Assembly (NCBI GenBank): GCA_029239575.1 | Contig: JARBUP010000041.1 | Span: forward strand, 1 to 15,671 | Direction of reading: 5' to 3' | DNA from: Bacillota bacterium | Lineage (GTDB): Bacteria; Bacillota; Clostridia; Tissierellales; Sedimentibacteraceae | DNA length: 15,671 nucleotides | Shown here: positions 6,461-14,516 of the stretch, piece by piece | Position numbering within the stretch: the first letter of the stretch is position 1 | How the letters are laid out: the number at the start of each line of letters is the position of its first letter | Position numbers and translations under genes: made by a program | The notes under the pieces: generated by a model | The model's database searches: none | The model's input: the letters and a program-made list of their open reading frames with translations, nothing else | What the model was told of the DNA's origin: nothing

Positions 6461-8515
6461 TTAAACTGAAATATTTCCAATTGCCTGAATTTGTACAGAA
6501 TTGTCAATTTCATTAAATGATAACACCACTGCTTTAGGATAAAATTGATCTAATAATTTTCTGAAATATCCTCTAACAAAAGGAGATGTTAAAATAACAG
6601 GAACTTGGAATTCTTCTTTTAATTTTGTTATTTGTTCAAGAAGTTCACCAACTATTTTTTGCATTGCATCTGGATCAATAGATAAATAAGATCCCCTATC
6701 ATTTTTATTTATTGAATTTATTATTAGCTTTTCTACTTCAGTACTTAAAGTTATAACTTTTATTTGTCCGCTTTCTGCCCACTTACGAGTTATAGTCCTT
6801 TTCAAAGATTGACGTATATGTTCTGTAAGTGTTTCCGTATCCTTAACTGATGAACCATAATCACTTATAGTTTCAAGTATTGTTTCCATGTCCTTTATAG
6901 GAATTCCTTCTTTCAACAAATTGCAAAGTATTTTTTGAAAATTACCAAAGGAGATCATTCCTGGAACAACTTCATTTACTAAGGATTCATTTGTTTTTTT
7001 CATTTTCTCTAAAAGCTGATTTAAATCCTGTCTTGATAAAAGTTCATTAGCGTGAGATTTTATAACTTCTGACAAATGTGTTACTAATACTGAAAGTGGA
7101 TCTATTACAGAATAACCATATATTTCAGCTAATTCTTTTTTGTCCTTTGTAATCCATTTACTCGGTATTCCATAAGCAGGTTCTATTGTATCTATTCCAT
7201 CAACCTTTCCGGTTACCCCTCCAGGATCCAATGCTAAATAGTAATCAACAAGTATTTCCCCTTTAGCTATTTCCTCACCTTTTAACTTAATAGCATATTC
7301 ATTTGGATTTAAATATCCATTATCTCTTAATCTAACTGATGGAATTACCATACCCATCTCAGATGCAAACTGACGCCTGAACATTACAACTCTATCTATA
7401 AAATTTCCTCCGCTAGATTCATCAACAAGAGGAATTAAACTATAGCCCACTTCCATTTCTATTGGATCTATTTGTATAAGTTCATAAATATTATCTATAT
7501 TTTTAAAATACTCTTCTTCTGAAGACGAAGGTTGTTCTTCTTGATTTTCATCATTTAAATTATCTAATGTTTTATCTGCATTATTTTTTATTAAATTCAT
7601 ACCTAAAAATATTAATATAGCTGCAAAAGAAAAAACTTGTATTTTAGGAAATCCAGGTATGAGTCCCATTGCAATTAATACAATACCAGAAATTACTAAA
7701 ACAGTTGGCTGAGATTTAAACTGCTTAGATAAATCCACATTTAATGTTGATTCAGATGCCGCTCTTGTTACAATCATACTTGTAGCTGTAGATATTAATA
7801 GTGCAGGAATCTGAGAAACTAAACCATCTCCTACAGTGGCTATTGAATAAGTTTGTAAAACTTCTGTAAATGTTGAACCACCTTGAACCATTCCAATAAT
7901 TATACCACCAATAAAATTTATTGCTGTTATAACAATTGACATTATGGAATCGCCTTTTACGAACTTTGTAGCTCCATCCATTGCTCCATAAAAATCAGCT
8001 TCTCTTTGTATATTGTTTCTTCTATGTTTTGCTTGTTCTTCCGTAATCATGCCTGAACTAAGGTCTGCATCTATTGCCATTTGCTTTCCTGGCATTGCAT
8101 CTAATGTAAAACGAGCAGTTACTTCTGCAATACGCTCTGCACCTTTTGTAATAACAATAAATTGAACTAATACTATTATTAAAAACACTATGAATCCTAC
8201 AACTGCATTCCCTTGCAAAACAAAGTTACCAAATGTAGCAATAACAGCACCTGCATGTCCCCCATTTGTTAAAATAAGTCTTGTTGAAGAAATGTTTAAC
8301 GATAAACGAAAAAGCGTGGTAATTAAAAGTAAAGATGGGAATACCGAAAATTCCAAAGCTTCTTTTATATACATTGTAGTAAGTAATATTACAATTGATA
8401 AAGTTATATTTATTATAAGCATCAAATCCAATAAAAACGCTGGAAGTGGTATGATTATCATTAATACTATTGCTATTACAAACAGTGAAATAGAGTTATT
8501 TAATAATTTTTTCAT
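6461..8515 (-). CDS. flhA: Flagellar export gate protein FlhA
   Basis: FlhA is the large export-gate subunit that couples the proton gradient to secretion and docks substrate-chaperone complexes. The 684-residue length is normal. About eight hydrophobic segments fill residues 8-310. The FHIPEP family signature is visible between the second and third thirds of the membrane domain (ARFTLDAMPGKQMAIDADL, 134-152), followed by EADFYGAMDGATKFVKGDS (172-190). An acidic linker (about 312-336, EEQPSSSEEE) leads to the cytoplasmic ring-forming domain (about 345-684) with SVRLRDN and PLSVLVTHL. A Shine-Dalgarno AAAGGA lies in the 13-nt gap after flhB. Nothing appears truncated or altered. Confidence 0.97.
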   Translation of the reverse strand: MKKLLNNSISLFVIAIVLMIIIPLPAFLLDLMLIINITLSIVILLTTMYIKEALEFSVFPSLLLITTLFRLSLNISSTRLILTNGGHAGAVIATFGNFVLQGNAVVGFIVFLIIVLVQFIVITKGAERIAEVTARFTLDAMPGKQMAIDADLSSGMITEEQAKHRRNNIQREADFYGAMDGATKFVKGDSIMSIVITAINFIGGIIIGMVQGGSTFTEVLQTYSIATVGDGLVSQIPALLISTATSMIVTRAASESTLNVDLSKQFKSQPTVLVISGIVLIAMGLIPGFPKIQVFSFAAILIFLGMNLIKNNADKTLDNLNDENQEEQPSSSEEEYFKNIDNIYELIQIDPIEMEVGYSLIPLVDESSGGNFIDRVVMFRRQFASEMGMVIPSVRLRDNGYLNPNEYAIKLKGEEIAKGEILVDYYLALDPGGVTGKVDGIDTIEPAYGIPSKWITKDKKELAEIYGYSVIDPLSVLVTHLSEVIKSHANELLSRQDLNQLLEKMKKTNESLVNEVVPGMISFGNFQKILCNLLKEGIPIKDMETILETISDYGSSVKDTETLTEHIRQSLKRTITRKWAESGQIKVITLSTEVEKLIINSINKNDRGSYLSIDPDAMQKIVGELLEQITKLKEEFQVPVILTSPFVRGYFRKLLDQFYPKAVVLSFNEIDNSVQIQAIGNISV

Positions 8516-8528
8516 TTTTTATCCTTTA

Positions 8529-9587
8529 TTATTTCTGACCCTTTAGTTTATAAACCCAAGCTAATATTTCAGCAACTGGTTCATAAAATTGTAATGGTAT
8601 TTGTTTATTTAATTCTGCACTTTCATATAAAGCTCTTGCTAAAGGTTTATTTTCTATAGTATTTATCTTGTTTTCCATTGCTTTCTCAATTATCTTTAAA
8701 GCTATAATATCTTTTCCTTTTGCTAAAACAATTGGCGCAGTATCATTTTGCAAATCATATTTTATAGCTATAGCAAAATGTGTAGGATTTTTAATTACTA
8801 CATCTGCTTGTGATACTTGCTGCATCATTCTACTCATAGAAATAGCTCTTTGTTTTTCTTTTATTTTACCCTTAATCTTTGGATCCCCTTCTTCTTGCTT
8901 ATACTCTTCTTTTTGTTCCTGCTTTGACATTTTTATATTTTTTTCATATTCCCACCAAGAATATAAAAAGTCAAATGCAGAAATTAAAACAAAATATATT
9001 ACTACAGTTTTTACTAAAGATAATATGGTAGTAAAAATAAATTTAATACCTGACATTAAATCTATATACATGAGTTTAGGTATTTGATAAAATATTTCTG
9101 AAATTGAAGAGTATATAACAAAACCCAATATTGAAACTTTTATTAAATTTTTTATAAGTTCTACAGATGCTCTAATTGAAAACATCTTTTTTATTCCTGT
9201 CAGAATATTAAGTTTTGAAAATTTAAATTTTATATTTTCCCTTGAAATTAAAAATCTCGTTTGCGAACCTGTAAGTATAATGGAAGTTACCATTATAGAA
9301 ATCATAAGTATTCCAACTGAACCAAAAACAGCGGATGAAATATCTTTAAAAACTTGTGAAATAAATGAATTATTTATTTCAATTGTTGAACCCGAAAGTT
9401 CAATATATTTATAAATTGCATTTTTAATATATTTATAAATATGAGTAATCCAAATATTTAAAACTATAAATGAAACAGCTATAACGCCAACTGTAACAAC
9501 ATCCTTACTTTGAAAAACATTACCTTTTTTTCGTTCATCCCGCCTTTTCTTGGGGGATGCTTTTTCTGTTTTATCTTCGCCAGCCAT
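8529..9587 (-). CDS. flhB: Flagellar export switch protein FlhB
   Basis: FlhB switches the export apparatus from rod/hook to filament substrates after self-cleavage. The 352-residue product has the typical N-terminus (EDKTEKASPKKRRDERKKG), four hydrophobic segments between about 29 and 210, and the cytoplasmic domain from about 215. The autocleavage site N267-P268-T269-H270 is intact within VVIKNPTHFAIA. The C-terminal end carries PLARALYE and QIPLQFYEPVAEILAWVYKL. In some clostridia FliR and FlhB are fused; here they are separate genes with a 31-nt gap. AAAGGAT lies before the ATG at 9587. The 5' neighbour at the left edge of the window looks like a second, small FlhB-type protein. Confidence 0.97.
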   Translation of the reverse strand: MAGEDKTEKASPKKRRDERKKGNVFQSKDVVTVGVIAVSFIVLNIWITHIYKYIKNAIYKYIELSGSTIEINNSFISQVFKDISSAVFGSVGILMISIMVTSIILTGSQTRFLISRENIKFKFSKLNILTGIKKMFSIRASVELIKNLIKVSILGFVIYSSISEIFYQIPKLMYIDLMSGIKFIFTTILSLVKTVVIYFVLISAFDFLYSWWEYEKNIKMSKQEQKEEYKQEEGDPKIKGKIKEKQRAISMSRMMQQVSQADVVIKNPTHFAIAIKYDLQNDTAPIVLAKGKDIIALKIIEKAMENKINTIENKPLARALYESAELNKQIPLQFYEPVAEILAWVYKLKGQK

Positions 9588-9618
9588 ATTTATCCTTTAT
9601 ATCAGTTAACTATTTAAA

Positions 9619-10389
9619 CTAAGTCATTAACAAACTCAAATTATTTCTTATATTATCAAACATAATAGTCATCATATTTTGCAAAAATGCTGAAAAAGTT
9701 GGTACTAATATTACCATTAAAAACATACCTACCATAAGTTTTAATTGAACATTTACAGAAAAAACCTGTATTTGAGGTATTGCTTTCATCAAAATTCCCA
9801 TACCTGCTTCAATTATTATTTCAACTGCTATTATTGGAAGTGAAAGCTTAAGAGCATATGTTAATATTTGACTCAATAATTCAACCATGTTTAAAAACAA
9901 ATCCGTTGGTATTAAAAAAACGCCTATTTTTATGAGTTTAAATGATGTAATAAAAATTTCTATTAAAGATAAATGTCCTCCTGCACTAAAAAACAAAATC
10001 ATGGTAAAAATATTTAAAAAGCTTCCTGAAATACCCATGGACATATTACTGCTTGGATCGTAAATTTGTGACATGGACATTCCTATTTGCATATCTATTA
10101 TTTCCCCGGCAATTACAACTACTGAGAAAAACATACTTATTATGAATCCAATTAAATATCCTATAAATAATTCTTTTATTATAATTATTGCATATTCTAA
10201 AACTGTATTTATTATTAAGTCATTTTCAAGAGGCAGCAACCCATATACTGTAGCTGATAAAAGAACAGTAAGAGATGTTTTAAGTATGGCAGGAATACTA
10301 TTTCTGCCAAATATGGGATTAAAAAAAATACATCCGCTCATACGTGCTAAAATTAATAAAAAATAAGTAAAATCTCCATTAAACGTCAT
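9619..10389 (-). CDS. fliR: Flagellar export gate protein FliR
   Basis: FliR joins FliP and FliQ to form the export gate inside the MS ring. The 256-residue protein is almost entirely hydrophobic, with about six membrane segments. Family blocks visible are the N-terminal LILARMSGCIFFNPIFG, the central GEIIDMQIGMSMSQIYDP followed by SNMSMGISGSFLNIF, the KLSLPIIAVEIIIEAGMGIL segment and the IPQIQVFSVNVQLKLMVG segment near 204-221. Length is standard. AGAGG lies just ahead of the ATG at 10389. It comes 35 nt after fliQ and 31 nt before flhB, in the usual export-gate order. Confidence 0.96.
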   Translation of the reverse strand: MTFNGDFTYFLLILARMSGCIFFNPIFGRNSIPAILKTSLTVLLSATVYGLLPLENDLIINTVLEYAIIIIKELFIGYLIGFIISMFFSVVVIAGEIIDMQIGMSMSQIYDPSSNMSMGISGSFLNIFTMILFFSAGGHLSLIEIFITSFKLIKIGVFLIPTDLFLNMVELLSQILTYALKLSLPIIAVEIIIEAGMGILMKAIPQIQVFSVNVQLKLMVGMFLMVILVPTFSAFLQNMMTIMFDNIRNNLSLLMT

Positions 10390-10424
10390 AACTACCTCTT
10401 TATGATACTACATTACATTTATAA

Positions 10425-10691
10425 TCAATAAATTTTTAGCATTACATCAAAAATATAATAAATGAAATCTGACATGACTTCTGTCATCCATGGACCAAGC
10501 ACTACTAATAAAATTGCTGTTACAATTAACTTAGGTACAAATGTTAGTGTTTGTTCATGTATTTGTGTAGCTGCCTGAAAAACTGATATAATAAGACCTA
10601 TTAACAAACTTGTAATTAATATGGGAGCGCCCACTTTCATACCTGCTGACATTGCTGCTTGCATAACCTCTGCTATTTTAGATGAATCCAT
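10425..10691 (-). CDS. fliQ: Flagellar export gate protein FliQ
   Basis: FliQ is a small gate subunit that wraps the FliP-FliR core. The 88-residue product has two hydrophobic helices (about 19-38 and 51-80) and the family sequence LIISVFQAATQIHEQTLTFV followed by PKLIVTAILLVVLGPWM. The start is fixed by AAGGAGG about six bases before the ATG. The 120-nt gap to fliP upstream is by far the longest in the operon and contains a palindromic element, which ends close to this Shine-Dalgarno site. The element could affect expression of fliQ and everything downstream. Confidence 0.96.
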   Translation of the reverse strand: MDSSKIAEVMQAAMSAGMKVGAPILITSLLIGLIISVFQAATQIHEQTLTFVPKLIVTAILLVVLGPWMTEVMSDFIYYIFDVMLKIY

Positions 10692-10705
10692 AATTGCCTC
10701 CTTGA

Positions 10706-10772
10706 TAAGGGACGTAGGGACGGTTCTTAAAGCCCTTAAGCTGTCCCCTGTTTAAAAAAAGAACCGTCCCTA
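10706..10772. repeat. GC-rich palindromic REP/MITE-like element between fliP and fliQ
   Basis: TAGGGACGGTTCTT (10715-10728) and AAGAACCGTCCCTA (10759-10772) form a perfect 14-bp inverted repeat around about 30 nt. Inside are a second small palindrome, CTTAA (10726-10730) with TTAAG (10736-10740), and GTCCC (10743-10747), which can pair with an extra GGGAC at 10709-10713. The GC content is far above the flanks. Sequences with GGGAC...GTCCC and the GGACGGTTCTT/AAGAACCGTCC pair are recalled as dispersed repeats in Firmicutes genomes; this link is from memory and not checked. In the operon transcript it can form a hairpin, but no U-run follows, so it is not a normal terminator. Confidence 0.7.
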
Positions 10773-10811
10773 AAAATAATAAAAATATCACTATTTTAAA
10801 AAAATCATTAT

Positions 10812-11585
10812 TTAAAAGTTAAATGTAGTGATGAGAGTTCTAAATAAAAGTGACCATCCATCAACAACTACAAACATTAGCAATTTAAACGGCATAGAAA
10901 TCATAACAGGTGGCAACATCATCATTCCCATTGACATTAATACGCTTGACACAATCATATCTATTATTAAAAATGGAATATATAAAAGAAATCCTATTAT
11001 AAATGCTCTTCTTAATTCACTTGTTAAAAAAGACGGAACAACTATAGTTAACGGAAGTTCTTGAATATTAGTATTATTTTTTATTTCTTCATCCTTTGAC
11101 ATATCCATGAACATTTGCAATTCATCTTTACCTGTTTGTTTTAACATAAATTCTTTCAAGGGAACTGATGCTTTGTCTAAAAATTCCTGCTGAGTTATTT
11201 GCTCGTTTTTATATGGCTCATAGGCCACCGTATTTATATCTTCTAATACAGGAGACATAATAAATAAAGTTAGAAATATTGCAATTCCGACTAAAACTTG
11301 ATTAGGTGGTGTTTGTTGAAGCCCAAGAGCACTTTTTAGCAGCGACAAAACTATAATTATTCTTGTAAATGATGTCATCATTATTAATATGGACGGTAAC
11401 AGTGAAATAACAGTTAAAAGTGCTAAAATTTCTAAAGTATCTGCAGAATTGCCGTTTATATCCATATTGACTGTTTCAGCAAAAGCATAGCTTTCATTTA
11501 AAGTTATAAAAAACAACAGTGAAAATAATATTTTAATAATTTGTTTATAATTCTTATTTTTCATGGTTATCATTTTTGTCTTCAT
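10812..11585 (-). CDS. fliP: Flagellar export gate protein FliP
   Basis: FliP is the core pore-forming subunit of the flagellar type III gate. The product (257 residues from this start) has a cleavable signal peptide ending near ESYAFAE, as is known for FliP, and four further membrane segments. Family blocks are TSFTRIIIVLSLLKSALGLQ, TPPNQVLVGIAIFLTLFIMS and, near the C-terminus, YIPFLIIDMIVSSVLMSMGM followed by MLPPVMISMPFKLLMFV. The start is uncertain. The ATG at 11585 overlaps fliO by 32 nt and has AAAGG only two bases away. ATGs at 11573 and 11564 are in frame and give shorter overlaps, but none has a good Shine-Dalgarno site. Coupling to fliO translation is likely. Confidence 0.96.
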   Translation of the reverse strand: MKTKMITMKNKNYKQIIKILFSLLFFITLNESYAFAETVNMDINGNSADTLEILALLTVISLLPSILIMMTSFTRIIIVLSLLKSALGLQQTPPNQVLVGIAIFLTLFIMSPVLEDINTVAYEPYKNEQITQQEFLDKASVPLKEFMLKQTGKDELQMFMDMSKDEEIKNNTNIQELPLTIVVPSFLTSELRRAFIIGFLLYIPFLIIDMIVSSVLMSMGMMMLPPVMISMPFKLLMFVVVDGWSLLFRTLITTFNF

Positions 11586-11955
11586 TGCCTTTCTTACTTA
11601 ATGAGTCCGATATCTTAGAAAATATTTTACTAAATTCCAAATTCACATTTACATTTGGATTAATATTTTCTTTAATTTCATAGTCAAATTCATTAAGCTC
11701 CTTTAAAATATTTATGCTTTGATCTGAAACACTAAATAAATAATATTTATTTGAAATTTCTGCTATAGCTAAATATTTGTTTTGTCCTAAAAATGCTTTA
11801 TCTATGATATTAATGTATTTTGATTTCTGTATATTATTTGATTTTATAGCAAGCCATCTAGTGCAGTAATAAGTAAAAAAAAGAACTAATACTATCCCTA
11901 TTATTGAGATGATTACTGAAAAAATTTCCTTTATAACTACCACTTTGCTACCCAA
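11554..11955 (-). CDS. fliO: Flagellar biosynthesis protein FliO (FliZ in Bacillus naming)
   Basis: FliO helps assemble and stabilise the FliP pore. This 133-residue protein has one membrane helix (about 8-30, IFSVIISIIGIVLVLFFTYY) followed by a small cytoplasmic domain with the KSKYINIIDKAFLGQNKYLA block (LGxxK pattern) and YLFSVSDQSINIL. A charged tail covers about 95-133. Its position between cheY and fliP is the standard Firmicutes order. No ATG fits. A TTG at 11955 with AAGGA four bases away overlaps the cheY stop by 8 nt, and a GTG at 11943 is an alternative. The 3' end overlaps fliP. The family is poorly conserved in sequence, so identification leans on topology and position. Confidence 0.88.
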   Translation of the reverse strand: MGSKVVVIKEIFSVIISIIGIVLVLFFTYYCTRWLAIKSNNIQKSKYINIIDKAFLGQNKYLAIAEISNKYYLFSVSDQSINILKELNEFDYEIKENINPNVNVNLEFSKIFSKISDSLSKKGNEDKNDNHEK

Positions 11956-12310
11956 TTATTCCTTGAACTGTTTTTAATACTCTATCACCTTTAAATGGCT
12001 TTACAATAAAATCTTTAGCACCACTTTTTATAGCATCAACTACCATTGACTCTTGTCCCATAGCTGAACACATAACTACATTAGCATTTGGATCAAGTGT
12101 TTTAATTTCTTTTAATGCTTCTAAACCATTTTTATTTGGCATAGTTATATCCATTATTACTAAATCAGGTTTTTCTTGTTTAAATTGTTGTACTGCAATT
12201 TCACCATCAGCTGCTTCTATTATATTTTCATAACCATTCTTTTTTAAAGTATCCTTTAACATCATCCTCATAAAAGCTGCATCATCTACTAATAATATTT
12301 TCTTATCCAT
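11948..12310 (-). CDS. cheY: Chemotaxis response regulator CheY
   Basis: This 120-residue protein is a single receiver domain with no output domain. It carries the acidic pair D9/D10 (LLVDDAAFMR), the phosphorylation site D54 (VIMDITMP), the switch residue S82 (CSAMGQ) and K104 (FIVKPF); Phe101 takes the place of the switch Tyr in E. coli CheY. Phosphorylated CheY binds the FliM/FliY switch and sets motor direction. CheC and FliY in this operon are its likely phosphatases; the kinase CheA is not in the window. GGAGG lies just upstream of the ATG. Placement between fliY and fliO is the usual Firmicutes arrangement and favours CheY over other stand-alone receivers. Confidence 0.96.
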   Translation of the reverse strand: MDKKILLVDDAAFMRMMLKDTLKKNGYENIIEAADGEIAVQQFKQEKPDLVIMDITMPNKNGLEALKEIKTLDPNANVVMCSAMGQESMVVDAIKSGAKDFIVKPFKGDRVLKTVQGIIG

Positions 12311-12348
12311 TTTATCCTCCAGTTTTTTAATTAATAAATTTATTTATA

Positions 12349-13497
12349 TTATAATGTCATTCTTATAATTTCGTCTTTTTTTAATATTTCAACTACCCTT
12401 ACTCCAAAATTATCATTGACAACTACTACTTCACCTTTAGCAATAAGTTGGCCATTTACAACTATATCAACTAATGCTCCTGCTTGTTTATCAAGTTCAA
12501 TTATTGTTCCATTGGAAAACTCAAGAATTTCTTTAATAGGTTTTTTAGTTTTACCAATTTCTACACTAATTTCTAATGGAACAGATTTTATCAACTCTAA
12601 ATTGCTAAGTTGTTCCGAATGAATTTCCTCTTCTTCATAATCATCAAAATTTTCATATTCCATTGGCTTTACACTAACAGGTATCTGATCTCTTATTCTT
12701 TGTTGTACTTGAGGTTTTTGTCTTTTTACATGTACTTCTTCTTTATACTCTTTAAGACCTTCCTGCTTTATTTGACTTTGATTATTTATTTCTTTTTTAT
12801 TTTCAGTATTGTTTCCACTTATTATATATTCAATATTTTCTTTAGAAACTACTTCTTCTTCCCCGTTATCAACTGAATCATTTTCTTCTAAAAACATACC
12901 TGTTCCTTTTAAAAACATTGATACAATTTCTCTTGATAAATCCAGGGTCATAACATTAATAAATTCACTTTGAACAGATCCTTCTATATTTAAGTCAAAA
13001 CTTACTGTTACAATCACTTCGCCTGGTTGAAAATATTTACTTTTAAATGCTGTCTCATCTTCAATTTCATAAGCTCTTGGTGTAGATATATTTATTGTTT
13101 TACCAAGAAAATCTGCAAGTGCAGTTGCTGATGAACCCATCATTTGGTTCATAACTTCACATAATGCGCTTGTAGTTATTTCATCCATTTGAAATTCTTC
13201 ATCAGGAATATCTTGTCCCATAAGAATTTCAACTATAGCCTTAGCGTCGAATTTTTTTAATATCATTAAATTAATTCCATCTAAGCCTTCAACGTATTTT
13301 ATTTCAACTCCAATTGCTGGCTCAAAATCTTCAAAGCTGAAATTTCCTGCATCAATAACTTTAACTTTAGGCACAGTAATTTCAACTCTTTTTCCCAACA
13401 AAGTAGATAAAGAAGTTGCTGATGAACCTAAGCTTATGTTCATCACTTCGCCTATTACATCTCTTTCCATATCAGAAAAAATATTTTCAATAGTCAT
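12349..13497 (-). CDS. fliY: Flagellar motor switch phosphatase FliY (FliN-type C-terminus)
   Basis: FliY is both a switch-complex component and a CheY-P phosphatase. The 382-residue protein has a CheC-like core (about 8-200) with two intact active-site patterns: D13, E17, N20, P43 and S110, E114, N117, P140. A charged, Glu/Lys/Asn/Gln-rich linker covers about 203-298. The C-terminal SpoA/FliN domain (about 305-382) has VPLEISVEIGKTKKPIKEIL and ends VRVVEILKKDEIIRMTL. The N-terminus (MTIENIF) lacks the LSQxEIDxLL-type CheY-binding peptide reported at the N-terminus of Bacillus FliY; FliM next door keeps one. GAGGAG precedes the ATG at 13497. The gap to fliM is 20 nt. The double-domain structure excludes a simple FliN. 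Confidence 0.95.
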   Translation of the reverse strand: MTIENIFSDMERDVIGEVMNISLGSSATSLSTLLGKRVEITVPKVKVIDAGNFSFEDFEPAIGVEIKYVEGLDGINLMILKKFDAKAIVEILMGQDIPDEEFQMDEITTSALCEVMNQMMGSSATALADFLGKTINISTPRAYEIEDETAFKSKYFQPGEVIVTVSFDLNIEGSVQSEFINVMTLDLSREIVSMFLKGTGMFLEENDSVDNGEEEVVSKENIEYIISGNNTENKKEINNQSQIKQEGLKEYKEEVHVKRQKPQVQQRIRDQIPVSVKPMEYENFDDYEEEEIHSEQLSNLELIKSVPLEISVEIGKTKKPIKEILEFSNGTIIELDKQAGALVDIVVNGQLIAKGEVVVVNDNFGVRVVEILKKDEIIRMTL

Positions 13498-13517
13498 ACT
13501 ATCTCCTCGTATAATGT

Positions 13518-14495
13518 TTAATGTATAATTTTACTTATTTTTATGACACCTTTATTCTTTTTAGTTCCCCATTTTCCTTCAAACCATTTTTCACCATCTA
13601 CATCTATATCAACATTCTGGCTAATTCCTTTATCAAGTATTATAACATCTCCTATTTGCATATTTAGAACATCTCCTAAAGAAGCTTGTGCTTTTCCTAA
13701 TATCCCTGTAACATTGAGTTTAGATGCTTTTATAGAATGCATAATAGCCTCTTTTTGATTATCATAATTTTGATCTTTCTTTTTACTGTTTTTTAAAGAT
13801 ATTTTCTTAAATATTTCATCCAAAATATTTGAAGGAATACAAATAGTTATTTTACCAACTGAATGATTTAACGTAACATTAAGAACCAATATAACCACAG
13901 TATCAGTATAATTAACTGATTGTATAAACCGTGGATTTGTTTCTATTTTAGAATATACAGTTTTTATATCCGATGTACTTTCCCACGAAGTTCCCATTTG
14001 AGGTATTATTTGTTTAAATAAATTACTTAAAATTGTTAGTTCGATATCTGTAAAATCTCTTATATATTCATATTCTTGACCACTACCACCTAAAAGTCTG
14101 TCTATAATTACAAATGATAAGGGCATGGATACTTCCATAAATATTTGATTGTCAGACAGAGTTTGGTCAGGATATTCAACATTTATCATACTCATTAAAG
14201 CATAATCATTAAGAGCATTATTATATTCATGAAATATGCTTTCTTCAACTTGCTCTATAGATATATCACAAGAAAGCCTAAGTATTGATGTTAAATGAGA
14301 CGATAGAAACCTACAATAATTTTCATAAATACCATTTAATAACTTTATAGTTTCTTTAGTTATTTTTTTAGGACTGCGAAAATCATATTCCTTAACTTTT
14401 TTTTCTTGAACTTCTATTTCCTTTATGTCAATGTCACCACTGTTTAAATTATTTAGAAGTTCATCTATTTGGCTTTGTGATAATATTTCTGCCAT
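13518..14495 (-). CDS. fliM: Flagellar motor switch protein FliM
   Basis: FliM forms the middle of the C-ring and receives CheY-P. From this start it has 325 residues. The N-terminal CheY-binding peptide is LSQSQIDELLNNL (5-17), followed by EYDFRSPKKITKET (about 36-49), a CheC-like middle domain with DRLLGGSGQ (132-140), and a C-terminal SpoA domain (about 258-322) with LNVTGILGKAQASLGDVLNM and GKWGTKKNKGVIKI. The ATG at 14495 is preferred because GAGG at 14502-14505 lies six bases upstream. The ATG at 14507 would add MRLY but has no usable site, and the preferred start gives the normal short MAEILSQ beginning. It follows motB directly, with no fliL. Confidence 0.95.
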   Translation of the reverse strand: MAEILSQSQIDELLNNLNSGDIDIKEIEVQEKKVKEYDFRSPKKITKETIKLLNGIYENYCRFLSSHLTSILRLSCDISIEQVEESIFHEYNNALNDYALMSMINVEYPDQTLSDNQIFMEVSMPLSFVIIDRLLGGSGQEYEYIRDFTDIELTILSNLFKQIIPQMGTSWESTSDIKTVYSKIETNPRFIQSVNYTDTVVILVLNVTLNHSVGKITICIPSNILDEIFKKISLKNSKKKDQNYDNQKEAIMHSIKASKLNVTGILGKAQASLGDVLNMQIGDVIILDKGISQNVDIDVDGEKWFEGKWGTKKNKGVIKISKIIH

Positions 14496-14516
14496 ATATA
14501 ACCTCATTCCATATTA

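Noticed and set aside
8668..9087. Long plus-strand open frame opposite flhB, and similar ones opposite cheD, flhA, fliR and fliY
   Set aside because: They are antisense to well-supported genes, have hydrophobic or Phe/Ser-rich products mirroring AT-rich membrane-protein codons, lack ribosome sites and match no family.
9588..9618. Short palindrome AGTTAACT between flhB and fliR
   Set aside because: It is short and AT-rich, as expected by chance, and is not linked to a terminator or promoter.
10706..10772. The fliP-fliQ palindrome as an intrinsic terminator
   Set aside because: In the operon's direction the stem is followed by ACGUCCCUUAUC, with no U-run; in the other direction there is no gene to terminate.
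11607..11613. CCGATAT on the plus strand, like a sigma-D -10 element
   Set aside because: It lies inside fliO on the non-coding strand, has no TAAA-type -35 at the right distance, and leads into antisense sequence.
14496..14507. fliM starting at the ATG at 14507
   Set aside because: GAGG at 14502-14505 lies within that start and is correctly spaced for the ATG at 14495, which also gives the family-typical MAEILSQ beginning.
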